The notes under the pieces were generated by a model, which was not told the origin of the DNA, searched no databases, and saw only the letters and a list, made by a program, of their open reading frames with translations. From positions 114,264 through 178,263 of the forward strand of contig CAJTIM010000008.1 in the NCBI GenBank assembly GCA_910576325.1: a stretch of 64,000 nucleotides of DNA, given 5' to 3'. Position numbers and translations under genes: made by a program. Of the stretch, positions 7,866-16,953 are shown piece by piece. The DNA comes from Clostridia bacterium (GTDB lineage Bacteria > Bacillota > Clostridia > Lachnospirales > Lachnospiraceae). Every line of letters begins with the position of its first letter. Position 1 is the stretch's first letter.

Positions 7866-9536
7866 TTAATCTCTTCTCAAGGTAAACCGGCCTGTAAGCT
7901 CCTTGAGCATCTGAGACTGGCTGGACAGCTCCTCGCTTGCCGCCGCGCTCTCCTGGGCCGTTGCGGAGTTGGTCTGTACCACGCTGGAAATCTGGTCCAT
8001 ACCCTGGGTAATCTCCTGGATGGAATTGGCCTGATTCTCCGCCGCACGGGTAATCTTTTCCACCAGTTCCACCGCATTCTTGGTGCTCTCCACCGTAGAC
8101 AGCAGAGCCTCCGCCGTACTGCCCGCGATCTTCGTCCCATTGTCCACCGCCTGCATGGAGCCTTCGATCAGATGGGTCGTATTCTGTGCCGCCTCCGCAC
8201 TCTTGGAAGCCAGATTCCGCACCTCATCGGCCACAACCGCAAAGCCCTTGCCGGCGCTGCCTGCCCTTGCCGCTTCTACGGCCGCATTCAGAGCCAGGAT
8301 ATTCGTCTGGAATGCAATGTCCTCGATGGTCTTGATAATCTTGCCAATCTCGCCGGAACGGTCGCTGATTTCGGACATAGCCGCGATCATCTCCTCCATC
8401 TTCTGATTGGAAATCTGAAGATCCGCTCCCGCATTCTCCACCTGCTCGCTTGCCTTCTTTGCATTCTCGGAGGTCTGCTTTACCTGACTGGAAATATCAT
8501 TGATGGACGCTGCCAGCTGTTCCACCGCACTTGCCTGCTCCGTTGCACCCTGGGAAAGTCCCTGCGCACCGCTGGATACCTGATCGGAACCGCTTGCCAC
8601 CTGATCGCTGGCGTCATTGATCCGAAGGAGGGTTGTACTCAGATATTTATTCATCTCGCGGATAGAGCCCAGAATCGCCTGGAAATCACCTACATAGTAA
8701 TTCTCCGCTCTGGTGCGGATATCCAGGTTGCCCTTGGCCATCTCGTTCATCAGATAAGAGATATCCTGAATCACCGCCGAGAGCACCTCGCTGGTCTTGC
8801 GGAAGCTGTCGGCCAGCGTACCAAGCTCATCCCTGGATTCATATGTAACGTGACTTTGAATATTTCCGTTGGAAATAGCCTGCGCCGTCTTCTCCAGCTC
8901 ATAGATAGGCCGGGTCAGCCCCTTAATGAGAACTGCCATAATTCCAACTGCAATGAGAACTGCCACAATTAACAAAGCCAAAAGAAACAGAGACGCATTG
9001 TTTGTAGTTCTGTTGACGGATTTGCTCATATCCTCAGCCGACACATTGGCTTCCCTGTAGATTGCCTCCGCCGCCGCGGAACTCTGGTCAAAAATCTCAG
9101 AAAAATCTCCTGTGAGCAGCTCCCGGGCTTCCTCCCAGTTGCCGGCCTCCATCAGTCCTAAGATCTCCCCGATAAGAGCCTGGGCATCGCCGCTGTCATC
9201 CAGAAGCTTCTGTACGGAACCGCCGGCAGTTCCGGAAATCTCCTGAAGCTTGTTGAGGCCCGCCACAACTTCCGTAGCGCTTTCATTGATGCGATCCGCA
9301 TATTTGGCCAGATCCTCTTCTACCAGAGCCGCATTTAAGCTTCCCCAGACATTGTACATCTTCTCGGCAACACTCATGCCTTCCGTGGCCGCCACAAAGG
9401 GACCCTCGTACATCTGATGCGATTTGTCTCCAATTGAGCGCAAAGCCGTTATGGAAAGTATCACCAGAGCGACGCTGAGCACCAGAATCGTTCCAAAGGA
9501 AACAATCAGCTTTTGTGAAATCTTTAAATTCTTCAT
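7866..9536 (-). CDS. Methyl-accepting chemotaxis protein 2 (556 aa)
   Basis: This second chemoreceptor has the same order as its neighbour: membrane helix (about 10-30), extracellular helical sensor (about 33-180), membrane helix (about 185-208), HAMP and signalling hairpin containing [20 protein letters not shown] and the [12 protein letters not shown] segment. It stops shortly after the last methylation helix, without the Ser-rich tail of MCP 1. It begins 3 nt after the nucleotidyltransferase-like gene ends, so the two are probably co-transcribed. The gap to MCP 1 (100 nt) holds no clear terminator. Confidence 0.95.
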   Translation of the reverse strand: MKNLKISQKLIVSFGTILVLSVALVILSITALRSIGDKSHQMYEGPFVAATEGMSVAEKMYNVWGSLNAALVEEDLAKYADRINESATEVVAGLNKLQEISGTAGGSVQKLLDDSGDAQALIGEILGLMEAGNWEEARELLTGDFSEIFDQSSAAAEAIYREANVSAEDMSKSVNRTTNNASLFLLALLIVAVLIAVGIMAVLIKGLTRPIYELEKTAQAISNGNIQSHVTYESRDELGTLADSFRKTSEVLSAVIQDISYLMNEMAKGNLDIRTRAENYYVGDFQAILGSIREMNKYLSTTLLRINDASDQVASGSDQVSSGAQGLSQGATEQASAVEQLAASINDISSQVKQTSENAKKASEQVENAGADLQISNQKMEEMIAAMSEISDRSGEIGKIIKTIEDIAFQTNILALNAAVEAARAGSAGKGFAVVADEVRNLASKSAEAAQNTTHLIEGSMQAVDNGTKIAGSTAEALLSTVESTKNAVELVEKITRAAENQANSIQEITQGMDQISSVVQTNSATAQESAAASEELSSQSQMLKELTGRFTLRRD

Positions 9537-9539
9537 CTC

Positions 9540-10763
9540 TTACTCCATTCTTATATTATTTTCATTTTCTTCCTGTGAATCCGGCGGTGTATCCGCGGGG
9601 CTTTTCTTTCGTTTCAGCTTTTCTTTGAGCTGGTCCCGCTTTTTTGCAAAAAGCTGCTTCATCTTGGAAAACCAGATTCTCCACAGCCGAAGCAGGCAGC
9701 AAGGCAAATACAGCCATGAGAATTTTTTCAGAACCGGAAACATCCCTGCCATATAATCCTTAGGAGGAAACAGGGCTTCCTTTTCCCGATTCATCCATTC
9801 TTTTCGCCGGTCTCTTTTATAAAAATCCGCTACATCCTGTAGCAGCGGAAGAATTTTTCCGCTTAACTGTCTCCCCTGTTCCCCTCTGGAGAGAATGTAA
9901 GCCTCCATAGCATTGTAGATCTCCATCTCGTCACTGATTCCGTTTTGAAACCAGATATCGCCCAGCTTTAAAAGCCGCTCCGAAAATTCTAAAATCTTAT
10001 ACCGTTTGAGAACTTTGTCCACATAAGGCCAGTTCAGTTCTTCCTTGTGGGCCTTTTCATACAGCCAGAAGTCCAGCACGGTCCGAACCGTTGCCCGGCC
10101 AAGGGCATAGTCATTGGCCGCCTTGCCTGCCATATAAAGGTAGGCTTCCTCCTTATCAAAGCACCGGAGATAACGGTAGCCTTTTTTCTTGGAATACATG
10201 CGCACCGGTGAATCAAAGTAGCGCTCCATCTTTTCATTGACAAACTTTATTTTATCATAAAACTTCACATAGACGCCTGGTATTTTATAGTATAAAATTC
10301 CTTCGTCCTCCCGGTTCTCCTGCGGCTCGTAATCCATACTGCGCATAATGGTGTCAATACGTACCAGATCCCCTTTGGAAACTAAAATATGGATAGCATC
10401 CATTCTGCGCATCTCCTTCTGGGGGTAAAGCTCCCTCAGGCCGGTGCCCTCCAGAATGAGAAAATGTATCTTCTTGCGCTCCAGCTGCCAGTGCAGCACC
10501 TCCTCCGCACTTTGATAGCCGGGTACGTTTTTCAACTCCCTCTGATAGCTCTCATAGAACAGGCCCTTGATTTCCTTGTCCATCTCTGAACTTAAACCCA
10601 GGATGCCGAGCCAGCACAGATTCGCTACCTGATTGGTATCCGCCAGCCGGTAGATGGTCCTCCAGGGCATCAGACTGCCGGACATGACAGGAACCTTCTT
10701 CTGATTCATGACCGCCGATACCAGCAAAAGCAGATACCGGCGATCCTGCTGCAATACGTTCAT
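9540..10763 (-). CDS. Nucleotidyltransferase-like family protein (NTP_transf_5 type), degenerate motif
   Basis: The 407-residue protein matches the broad family of uncharacterised nucleotidyltransferase-fold proteins: an N-terminal helical region, then HFLILEGTGLRELYP and RRMDAIHILVSK at about residues 95-130. Typical members read KGxxLR and DIDILV there. Here the Lys is Glu and the acidic pair is partly replaced, so catalysis may be lost. The last 50 residues are Lys/Arg-rich and then acidic. The ATG at 10761-10763 is preferred over the adjacent TTG because of the GAGAGG site. It is followed after 3 nt by MCP 2. A link to chemoreceptor function is inferred from position only. Confidence 0.6.
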   Translation of the reverse strand: MNVLQQDRRYLLLLVSAVMNQKKVPVMSGSLMPWRTIYRLADTNQVANLCWLGILGLSSEMDKEIKGLFYESYQRELKNVPGYQSAEEVLHWQLERKKIHFLILEGTGLRELYPQKEMRRMDAIHILVSKGDLVRIDTIMRSMDYEPQENREDEGILYYKIPGVYVKFYDKIKFVNEKMERYFDSPVRMYSKKKGYRYLRCFDKEEAYLYMAGKAANDYALGRATVRTVLDFWLYEKAHKEELNWPYVDKVLKRYKILEFSERLLKLGDIWFQNGISDEMEIYNAMEAYILSRGEQGRQLSGKILPLLQDVADFYKRDRRKEWMNREKEALFPPKDYMAGMFPVLKKFSWLYLPCCLLRLWRIWFSKMKQLFAKKRDQLKEKLKRKKSPADTPPDSQEENENNIRME

Positions 10764-10863
10764 CAAAGGAACCTCTCTCTTCCTATTAAAGAATTCCCCT
10801 CACAAAAATATTTCCCCTCGTGAAGCGTTTTCCCGTGCCCCTCGCCTTACAATTCGGGACACA

Positions 10864-10893
10864 AGAAGAAGGGCCGCCTTACTCGGCCCTTTT
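10864..10893 (-). terminator. Terminator after the FliD-like gene
   Basis: GGGCCG and CGGCCC pair around AGTAAGG and are followed by TTCTTCTT on the minus strand, just after the stop codon. Confidence 0.75.
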
Positions 10894-10896
10894 CTC

Positions 10897-12198
10897 TTAT
10901 ACGAAATAATCCATCATCAGCCCAAGGGCCATATAATTACTCATATTATAAGCGCCTGCTTTGGAAAACGTATTCAAAAAATGATAGCCGTCCGTGTTCT
11001 GGCTGCTCTCCGCCTGCCGCACACTGTTCTGCACCAGTCCGGCGGAATTGGCCCGAAGCCCGGCGCTTCCTCTGTCAAAGGCTGCCTGCGCAATGCCGTT
11101 CCTGCCGGAAATCACATCCCGCACCAGATCCTCGTCCTTCTCCAGATTCTTCGTAAGCTTCTCCTTATCAAAGGAAAGGGTTCCGTCCTTATTGGCGGTA
11201 ATTCCCGCCATCTCAAGAGACTGCTCGGAGCCTAAGCTTCTCACCATATTCCGAAGCTGCCGGCTGACCTCCGATCCCTGACCCGCATTGTTCCGCAGGA
11301 AATCCACCGCTTTGTTGTAATTATTCACCAAATCTTCCACACCGGAGATCAGCCGCTCACTGTCCTCCTGAGGCTCAATATCCGCCTTGCCTTCCTTCTT
11401 AAGCGTAGCCTGAATCCTTCCCATATCCAGAGAAATCTCATTGGAGGAGGAAACATAATTGCGGCTTGCGCCGTTCTCCGTAACGGAGTACTTTGCATTC
11501 TGAGCCTCCTGCGCCGTCTCGCTCAAGCCCTTGGCAATCCCGGTGTCGCCGTTTACCTGAAAGGTATTGCCCTCCCCGGTCTTTGTCCCTGTAATCTGAA
11601 GAGACGCCTCCCCGTCCTTCACCACCACATTCGCCTGTACACCGCTCTTGGCCCGGTTGATCTGACTGGCCGCCTCCTCAAGCATCTCCTGGTTCGTCCT
11701 CAATCCGCCGCCCTTCTTCCGGGCATCCACCTGCACAAACACACCGGACACGCCGCCGGAAGCGCTCTTGGACCGGATACTGAAATTCATACCGGAGGAA
11801 GCCTTCGCCTTTGCATTCACGCCCGCGCTCTGATTCATCTGAGCTTTCGCCACCTGGCTCACATTAACGGAAAGCTTCTGTCCGTATCCGCTGCCGAAAC
11901 GCTCCTTGGCCGACAGCACACTGTTATCGGAGCTGCCGAGCTTTTTCGCATTCGCCGCACCGGAGGAATTTGATCCCCGCAGAGAGTTTGCGGACTGCAT
12001 CAGATCCGTCATCTTACTATTATAATTCTTGAGGAAATTCAGACTGGAATCCTTGTACGTCCGGTTCACACGCTGCACCGGAGACACAGCCTGACGATTT
12101 GAATGATAATTATTCAGCGCCTGCTGCAGCCGAAGCTGATTGATGGAGGATGTGTAATTCATATAACTCATAGATGAACCAATCCTGCCAACTGCCAT
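10897..12198 (-). CDS. Short FliD-like protein (433 aa)
   Basis: The protein resembles a flagellar hook-associated protein 2 (filament cap) but is half the length of the FliD encoded at 14351. The region from about 215 to the end carries the FliD C-terminal features: an MAGITANKDGTLSFDKEKL segment, DLVRDVISGRNGIA, and a polar helical end. The N-terminal half is Ser/Asn/Gln-rich. The second ATG (12196-12198) is chosen because it is better spaced from AAAGGGGG. It is transcribed alone, with its own terminator. It could cap a second filament type, act in export, or be a secreted motility factor; which of these is unknown. Confidence 0.6.
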   Translation of the reverse strand: MAVGRIGSSMSYMNYTSSINQLRLQQALNNYHSNRQAVSPVQRVNRTYKDSSLNFLKNYNSKMTDLMQSANSLRGSNSSGAANAKKLGSSDNSVLSAKERFGSGYGQKLSVNVSQVAKAQMNQSAGVNAKAKASSGMNFSIRSKSASGGVSGVFVQVDARKKGGGLRTNQEMLEEAASQINRAKSGVQANVVVKDGEASLQITGTKTGEGNTFQVNGDTGIAKGLSETAQEAQNAKYSVTENGASRNYVSSSNEISLDMGRIQATLKKEGKADIEPQEDSERLISGVEDLVNNYNKAVDFLRNNAGQGSEVSRQLRNMVRSLGSEQSLEMAGITANKDGTLSFDKEKLTKNLEKDEDLVRDVISGRNGIAQAAFDRGSAGLRANSAGLVQNSVRQAESSQNTDGYHFLNTFSKAGAYNMSNYMALGLMMDYFV

Positions 12199-12406
12199 AT
12201 CCATTGCCCCCTTTCGAATCTATCTTTAAGAGTAACAGTTCCAGCAACCGAACCGTCACCTTTAAAAACATTTCCGATTCATTTTAAAGATACCAATTGC
12301 CAGTGTAAAATCTGCCCTTTAACTGCGGACAGAATAGTACGCTGGTTACTCTTATATTATATATCGGTTCATTACAAAGATAAATAACAAAAAACAAGAA
12401 AAATCT

Positions 12407-13159
12407 TTATAATTTTTCAGATTTTCTTTCCCGAAGCTGCCGAACACGCCGTTCCTCAAAAATATCCAGAGCTTTGGAGCTGTAACCTGCATTCTTTTCA
12501 TCCGACACAAGCATCCCCTCTACCAGAGTCAGCACCCTTTTGCGCATAATATTCACCAGCTCCACCGAATGACTGCTGACAATCACCGTAATTCCCTGAT
12601 GATTCACATCATTAATCAAATTCATCATATCCCAGGCCGCATCCGGGTCCAGATTAGCCGTAGGCTCATCCGCCAAAAGAATCTCCGGCCCCGTCACCAA
12701 GGCCCGCGCCAGCAGCACCCGGGCCTCCTCCCCCACCGACAGCTCCTGCGGAAACGCCTTCACCTTATGGGCCATCCCCACCCGTCCAAGAGCCTCCGCA
12801 ATCCGTCTTTTACTCTCTCTCCGGGAAAACCCACAGGACCGCATCACCAAAAAAAGATTCTCATACACATCCCGATCCCGCAGACACCGCATATCCGCCT
12901 GCATAATCCCGAATTTTCTCCGAAAAAAAGCCAGCTCCCTCTTCCGCAAAAGGCCGATATCCTTCTCATCCACAAAAATCTTCCCCTCAGTCACCTCCTC
13001 CTGCCTGCTGAGAAGCTTAAGAACACTCGATTTCCCCACCCCACTCTTCCCAATCAGAAAAACAAACTCCCCTTTCTCCACCCGAAAAGAAATATCCTCC
13101 AACACCAGATCATCCGGCTCAAAAATCTTCGTAACGCGATCAAACACAATCTGGGCCAT
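12407..13159 (-). CDS. Orphan FtsE-like ABC transporter ATP-binding protein (250 aa)
   Basis: This is an ABC ATPase with Walker A GKSGVGKSS (about residue 37), Walker B ILLADEP, D-loop TANLD and H-loop SSHSVE. Overall it is closest to FtsE/LolD-type ATPases that drive ATP-dependent mechanotransmission rather than transport. The signature reads ELSVGEEAR instead of LSGGQ. No FtsX-type permease lies beside it. It is downstream of the FlgN-like/FliS/FliD genes, after the 212-bp palindromic element A. Its 5' part has strong G/T bias at codon third positions. The substrate or partner is unknown. Confidence 0.8.
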   Translation of the reverse strand: MAQIVFDRVTKIFEPDDLVLEDISFRVEKGEFVFLIGKSGVGKSSVLKLLSRQEEVTEGKIFVDEKDIGLLRKRELAFFRRKFGIMQADMRCLRDRDVYENLFLVMRSCGFSRRESKRRIAEALGRVGMAHKVKAFPQELSVGEEARVLLARALVTGPEILLADEPTANLDPDAAWDMMNLINDVNHQGITVIVSSHSVELVNIMRKRVLTLVEGMLVSDEKNAGYSSKALDIFEERRVRQLRERKSEKL

Positions 13160-13199
13160 AACATTCCCCCATTCTTCCCATTCTCAACAACCTCCCCGA

Positions 13200-13411
13200 G
13201 GGGCTGCCGCAAAATAAGCCGGCAGGCTTTTCCTATATCCGGTGTCCGGCTGTTCGCGTACAGGGTGTCTGATATGGACGGACATAGCCTCAAAACCAAA
13301 CCACTCCCACCCCACTACAAGGGCAATGTCCGTACAGAGCAGACACCCTGTACGCGAACCGTCCGAACACAGGATATGGAAATGACTGCCGGCTTATTTT
13401 GCGGTAGCCCC
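13200..13411 (+). repeat. Long palindromic element, copy A (212 bp)
   Basis: The left arm (13200-13286) and right arm (13325-13411) are inverted copies with about 85% identity, around a C/A-rich loop of about 38 nt. The inner part shares sequence with copies B (29741) and C (43352): one arm carries TATATCCGGTGTCCGGC, the other (read inverted) ATATCCTGTGTTCGGAC, followed by GTTCGCGTACA. The outermost 26 bp are near-perfect inverted repeats but differ from those of the other copies. It begins 80 nt after the stop of the FlgN-like gene. It occupies most of the 332-nt gap before the ABC gene, and no ORF is convincing within it. Confidence 0.9.
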
Positions 13412-13491
13412 TCCCACCACCTAAATCTTACAATACAACACAAAAAAAAGAAAGGGCAAATTTACATTCACCCTTTCCCAAAGAACCCCGA

Positions 13492-13896
13492 TTACTTCTG
13501 ATAAAATGAATCCTTCCCAGCCAGCTTCACGCTGACCACCCGATCCACTTCCCTAATCTTCTCCAGGTTCCTCCGAATATTATTCCCTATCTCCCCGATC
13601 TTCTTTTCTTCAAAGGAGGCTTCCTTCGCAGCTTCCCGTTCTCCCTTAAGCAGAGCCAGAATCTCCTCACGCTCTAAAGGCCCGGCACATTCCAGAAGCA
13701 TATAAATCTTCTCTTCGCTCTCTAAAAGGTGATCAATCTCCTCCTGGCGCATCCCCAGAAGCATCTGGGCCGCCACCCGGTCATCCCTTGACAGGGCATC
13801 CGCGATCTCCTTTGTCACACGAAACACTTCATTTACCATCCCATAGCGCCTATGCATCTGCTTAAGAAGCTCCATCCACAATTCCTGTTCCGCCAT
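13492..13896 (-). CDS. FlgN/FliT-like flagellar chaperone (134 aa)
   Basis: This is a small all-helical, charged protein directly downstream of fliS (14-nt gap), where Clostridia usually keep a FlgN- or FliT-type export chaperone. Such proteins hold hook-associated proteins unfolded before export. It has no membrane segment or cysteine motif, and no strongly diagnostic residues, so the call rests on size, helical pattern (repeated Glu/Lys/Leu heptads) and position. The start ATG lies 14 nt beyond the end of fliS. The stop is followed by palindromic element A. Confidence 0.55.
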   Translation of the reverse strand: MAEQELWMELLKQMHRRYGMVNEVFRVTKEIADALSRDDRVAAQMLLGMRQEEIDHLLESEEKIYMLLECAGPLEREEILALLKGEREAAKEASFEEKKIGEIGNNIRRNLEKIREVDRVVSVKLAGKDSFYQK

Positions 13897-13910
13897 ATTT
13901 CATTATCCTC

Positions 13911-14282
13911 TCAATTATTGAGCATTCTGCTGGCTTCCCGAAACGCCTCCCGAAGCTCCTCCACCAGCTCTTTCAGTTCCGCAATCACCTTCGGGTTCCT
14001 GCCTGCACTGATGCGGGACAGCTCATAAATGAAGAAGTCATACATCACGCTTAATTCTCTGCTGATGGCATAGCTCCTGTTCAGAGTTGCCTTCAAATAC
14101 TGCACAATCTCTCTGGAACGGGTTACGGACTGTTCAAACAGTTCTTCATCCTTTACCTCCAATGCCAATTCCGCCCTGGTAAGCCGTTTTACCAGCTCGT
14201 CAAACAGGAGAAGGAGCATCTCGCTGGCCGTCATCGTGTTGACGGACTGGGTTTTATACTGTTGATAACCGTTCGCATTCAT
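13911..14282 (-). CDS. fliS: Flagellar export chaperone FliS
   Basis: FliS binds the C-terminus of flagellin in the cytoplasm and prevents early polymerisation. The 123-residue protein begins NANGYQQYKTQSVNTMTASE and continues LLLLFDELVKRL, the signature of the family, then three further helices, including the short YDFFIYELSRI. Length matches the family. It lies between fliD (65-nt gap) and the FlgN-like gene in one minus-strand operon. Two adjacent starts exist (GTG 14285 and ATG 14282); ATG is taken. Confidence 0.93.
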   Translation of the reverse strand: MNANGYQQYKTQSVNTMTASEMLLLLFDELVKRLTRAELALEVKDEELFEQSVTRSREIVQYLKATLNRSYAISRELSVMYDFFIYELSRISAGRNPKVIAELKELVEELREAFREASRMLNN

Positions 14283-14350
14283 CACTGTTTCACTTCTTAC
14301 CCTTTCTTTGCTCCACTCTCAAGGAATGAAACGTCTTATGGTATGCCGCA

Positions 14351-16738
14351 TTAGAAGCCCATTCCGCTTAAATAGCTGCTCTGAGAGTTCATCTGAGAAA
14401 TCAGCGTCTCTAACTGTGTAAACTGGCTGATGTAGCGATCCTGCTCGGATTTTAAGCGGGTCTTCAGATTCTCCAGAATCTTATCTATATCGTCAATCTC
14501 ACCTTGTATCGAATTGCTCAGCATACTGGTCGGCGCATGGGAGGAGCCAGCCTTCTCAATCAGAATACCCTTGGTAGCTCCCAACGTACTCACATACTTG
14601 TTCATAGTATTTTTCAAATTAGAAGCAATGCCGTCAGCCTTTGTAAATGCTTCCTTCACAGCGTCAGGATTCGTTTCAAGCGCCGCCTTAAACTTAGTTT
14701 CGTCAAAGGAAAGTTTACCATTGTCCTGCCAGCTGCCGGATACAGAGATTCCCATAGCTTCCATAGCCAGCTGATCCTTGGGAAGAATCGCCCAACGCAG
14801 GTCGTCAGCTAGTTCGCGCAATTCACTGGACCCAAAGAGAATACCTTCCTTGGCCTTTTCCTCCCAAATCTTTATCTCGCTCTCGCTCATTTCCTTCTTC
14901 TGATCATCTGTCAGTGGGAAATAATCTCTGTCCGGGCGGGTGCTCACATGAGAGTTCACCAGATCCAGAATCTCATTGTATTCCTTTACCAAGTCAGAGA
15001 TAGCACTTACCATCTTCTCAGAGTTTACATTTGTTTCAAAAGTTACAGCATCTTCAGGATCTGTACTAAGCTTGCCATCTTCTCCATAACCAAACTCTCC
15101 CTTGGCTGTTACATTCAGACCATCAATAGAAAAGCTGTTACTTCCGCGGGTGAGCTCAACCACTTCGTCGGAGCCTGCATACTTCACCGCAACAATGGCA
15201 TCCTGACCTTCTGTACAGGTATAACCGCCCGTTTCTCCTTCTTTACCAAAGAGAAACTCTGCCCCTTCTCCTTCCAGCTTTATGTCCCCTGAGGCTCCTC
15301 CCTCAGTAGATTCAATAACAAACTTATCCGCTGTGGACATATAAGTAATCTTTACTCCGGCATCAGACTCATTGATCTTCTTCATAATAGAAGAAATGGA
15401 TTCCTTACCTGTAAATTCAAATTCTTCGCCATTGATAGTCATCTTATAGATCTTATCGGGATCCATGCCCTCAGCGCCCTTTAAGCCGGAATTTTGAATA
15501 CTTGCATCAAGATTCAGACGGTTAGACTCTCCTGCAGTAATTCCCAGACCGCCATGAGAAGCCATGATGGACTCGCTGCCTCCTGTGATGGTCAATGTAG
15601 AGGTAGTATCTTCCAACGAATTGCCATCCGCATCCGTCTTATTTGGCACAGTAGTCTTAAAGGAAAGCTTCTCGTCCTTAAGCTCAACCTCTACTCTTCC
15701 TTTACCAAAAGCGGCGTCCAGACTTTTCTGCAATTCTTCCTTTATATACTCAAGGCCGCCGTCTCCAGACTTTTCCATAGCCGCAATATCTTCTGCTGAT
15801 GGAAGCTCAATACTCTTGGTTGTACCATTGTAATTGAACAATAGTGTCTTTCCGCCCATGCGCTGAGCAAGTGTCTGCTTCTCTGACAATTCCGCCGGTT
15901 TGCCGGCAATGGTTCCTCCATTCGCCGCACTCTTAATCTCCAGGCCGTTCTTTTTGTCCTTTTTGGCTTCGTCGTACAGCTCCTTGTAGCCCATAGCTTC
16001 CATAGCGGAGCCGCCGGTCAATGTCACCTCATTACCTTTACTGGAAATTGTAAATCTGCCTCCAGCTGTTCCTATCTCCACAAAATCAGCCAATGTTCCC
16101 TTCTTGGAAGATCCTGTATAACTCACCTCTACCTTGGCCATTGCCTCATTAATTGCCTTAGCGGCTTCCTCTGCGTTTGCAAAAGGCTCTCCTGTTCCGT
16201 AAGGAATAGTAACACTGTAGCTCTTGTCTCCCACTTTAAAGTTAAGACTCTTTCCAGCAAGTGTGCTGATATCCATTTCGCCTGTCTCGATCTTGCTGGT
16301 TGTCAGCTTCCGATCAGATACTGCGCCGTTTGACATCATCTGGGCATTCTTGGCCATCTGTTTTATACCAAGAATAGATACATTAGCTGCCGCTGTCTTA
16401 TTTGCTCCGGTTACACTGAGAAACTTACTGTTCTTTCCAACCACGGATGTGCTGGCTGCTCCCCAAAAAGCATCACTGAATAAATTGGTGCTCGAAGACA
16501 TGGTAGCTGTATATTTATTGGCAAAACTAATCATTTTATCACTGATATCCCGATAAGCCTGCTGCTGCCACTGAAGCTTTGTCTTTGCCTGCTGCTGCTT
16601 CGTAATCTTCGTCTGTGTTCCCGAAGTCATACCTGCGATCAATTCGTCTCTGTCCAGTCCGCTGGCCAGTCCGCCGTAACCTCTTAAGCTTGACATTGCA
16701 CTGTTGGTAGATCCGCTTAAACTGCTTATGTTAGCCAT
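14351..16738 (-). CDS. fliD: Flagellar filament cap protein FliD, long form (795 aa)
   Basis: FliD caps the filament tip and folds incoming flagellin. The N-terminus (about 20-130) has the conserved GGLASGLDRDELI and a helical QQQAKTKLQWQQQAYRDIS segment. The C-terminus has KEYNEILDLV, MEAMGISVSGSW, GKLSFDETKFKAALETNPD and a final coiled coil rich in Ser, Gln and Met. At 795 residues it is well above the usual 450-550, with extra variable surface domains in the centre. The start at 16736-16738 follows AAGGAGTGG, while the longer reading lacks a ribosome site. A sigma-28-like promoter lies about 125 nt upstream, as expected for a late flagellar gene. Confidence 0.93.
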   Translation of the reverse strand: MANISSLSGSTNSAMSSLRGYGGLASGLDRDELIAGMTSGTQTKITKQQQAKTKLQWQQQAYRDISDKMISFANKYTATMSSSTNLFSDAFWGAASTSVVGKNSKFLSVTGANKTAAANVSILGIKQMAKNAQMMSNGAVSDRKLTTSKIETGEMDISTLAGKSLNFKVGDKSYSVTIPYGTGEPFANAEEAAKAINEAMAKVEVSYTGSSKKGTLADFVEIGTAGGRFTISSKGNEVTLTGGSAMEAMGYKELYDEAKKDKKNGLEIKSAANGGTIAGKPAELSEKQTLAQRMGGKTLLFNYNGTTKSIELPSAEDIAAMEKSGDGGLEYIKEELQKSLDAAFGKGRVEVELKDEKLSFKTTVPNKTDADGNSLEDTTSTLTITGGSESIMASHGGLGITAGESNRLNLDASIQNSGLKGAEGMDPDKIYKMTINGEEFEFTGKESISSIMKKINESDAGVKITYMSTADKFVIESTEGGASGDIKLEGEGAEFLFGKEGETGGYTCTEGQDAIVAVKYAGSDEVVELTRGSNSFSIDGLNVTAKGEFGYGEDGKLSTDPEDAVTFETNVNSEKMVSAISDLVKEYNEILDLVNSHVSTRPDRDYFPLTDDQKKEMSESEIKIWEEKAKEGILFGSSELRELADDLRWAILPKDQLAMEAMGISVSGSWQDNGKLSFDETKFKAALETNPDAVKEAFTKADGIASNLKNTMNKYVSTLGATKGILIEKAGSSHAPTSMLSNSIQGEIDDIDKILENLKTRLKSEQDRYISQFTQLETLISQMNSQSSYLSGMGF

Positions 16739-16861
16739 ATTAACCACTCCTTTTATCTCTTTTTCTTTCCCGCGATTCTCCTGTGGCACTTCCTTTTGGG
16801 ACTGTCCGAAGCAGAACCGTTCTTTCATTTTTATACATTTTCGAAATTACTCTGTACTTAT

Positions 16862-16888
16862 TTATCGGCATATAGTATACTTTAGTTA
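16862..16888 (-). promoter_or_regulatory. Sigma-28 (SigD)-type promoter of fliD-fliS
   Basis: GCCGATAA (16862-16869, minus strand) matches the sigma-28 -10 element exactly. TAAC lies 15 nt upstream, near the TAAA consensus. The position fits late flagellar control of fliD-fliS-flgN-like. Confidence 0.65.
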
Positions 16889-16953
16889 ATACTTGAATTT
16901 ATTTTTATGACTGACAACGATTTTCAGAAATTAGAGAAACGGAGGAATTTACC

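Noticed and set aside
7764..8972. 402-codon open frame opposite the second MCP gene
   Set aside because: It is antisense to a clear MCP, and the Leu/Arg-rich translation mirrors the MCP helix pattern.
13200..13411. Ordinary bidirectional terminator
   Set aside because: The arms are about 88 bp with a long loop and no T run, and the same unit occurs twice more with fixed length.
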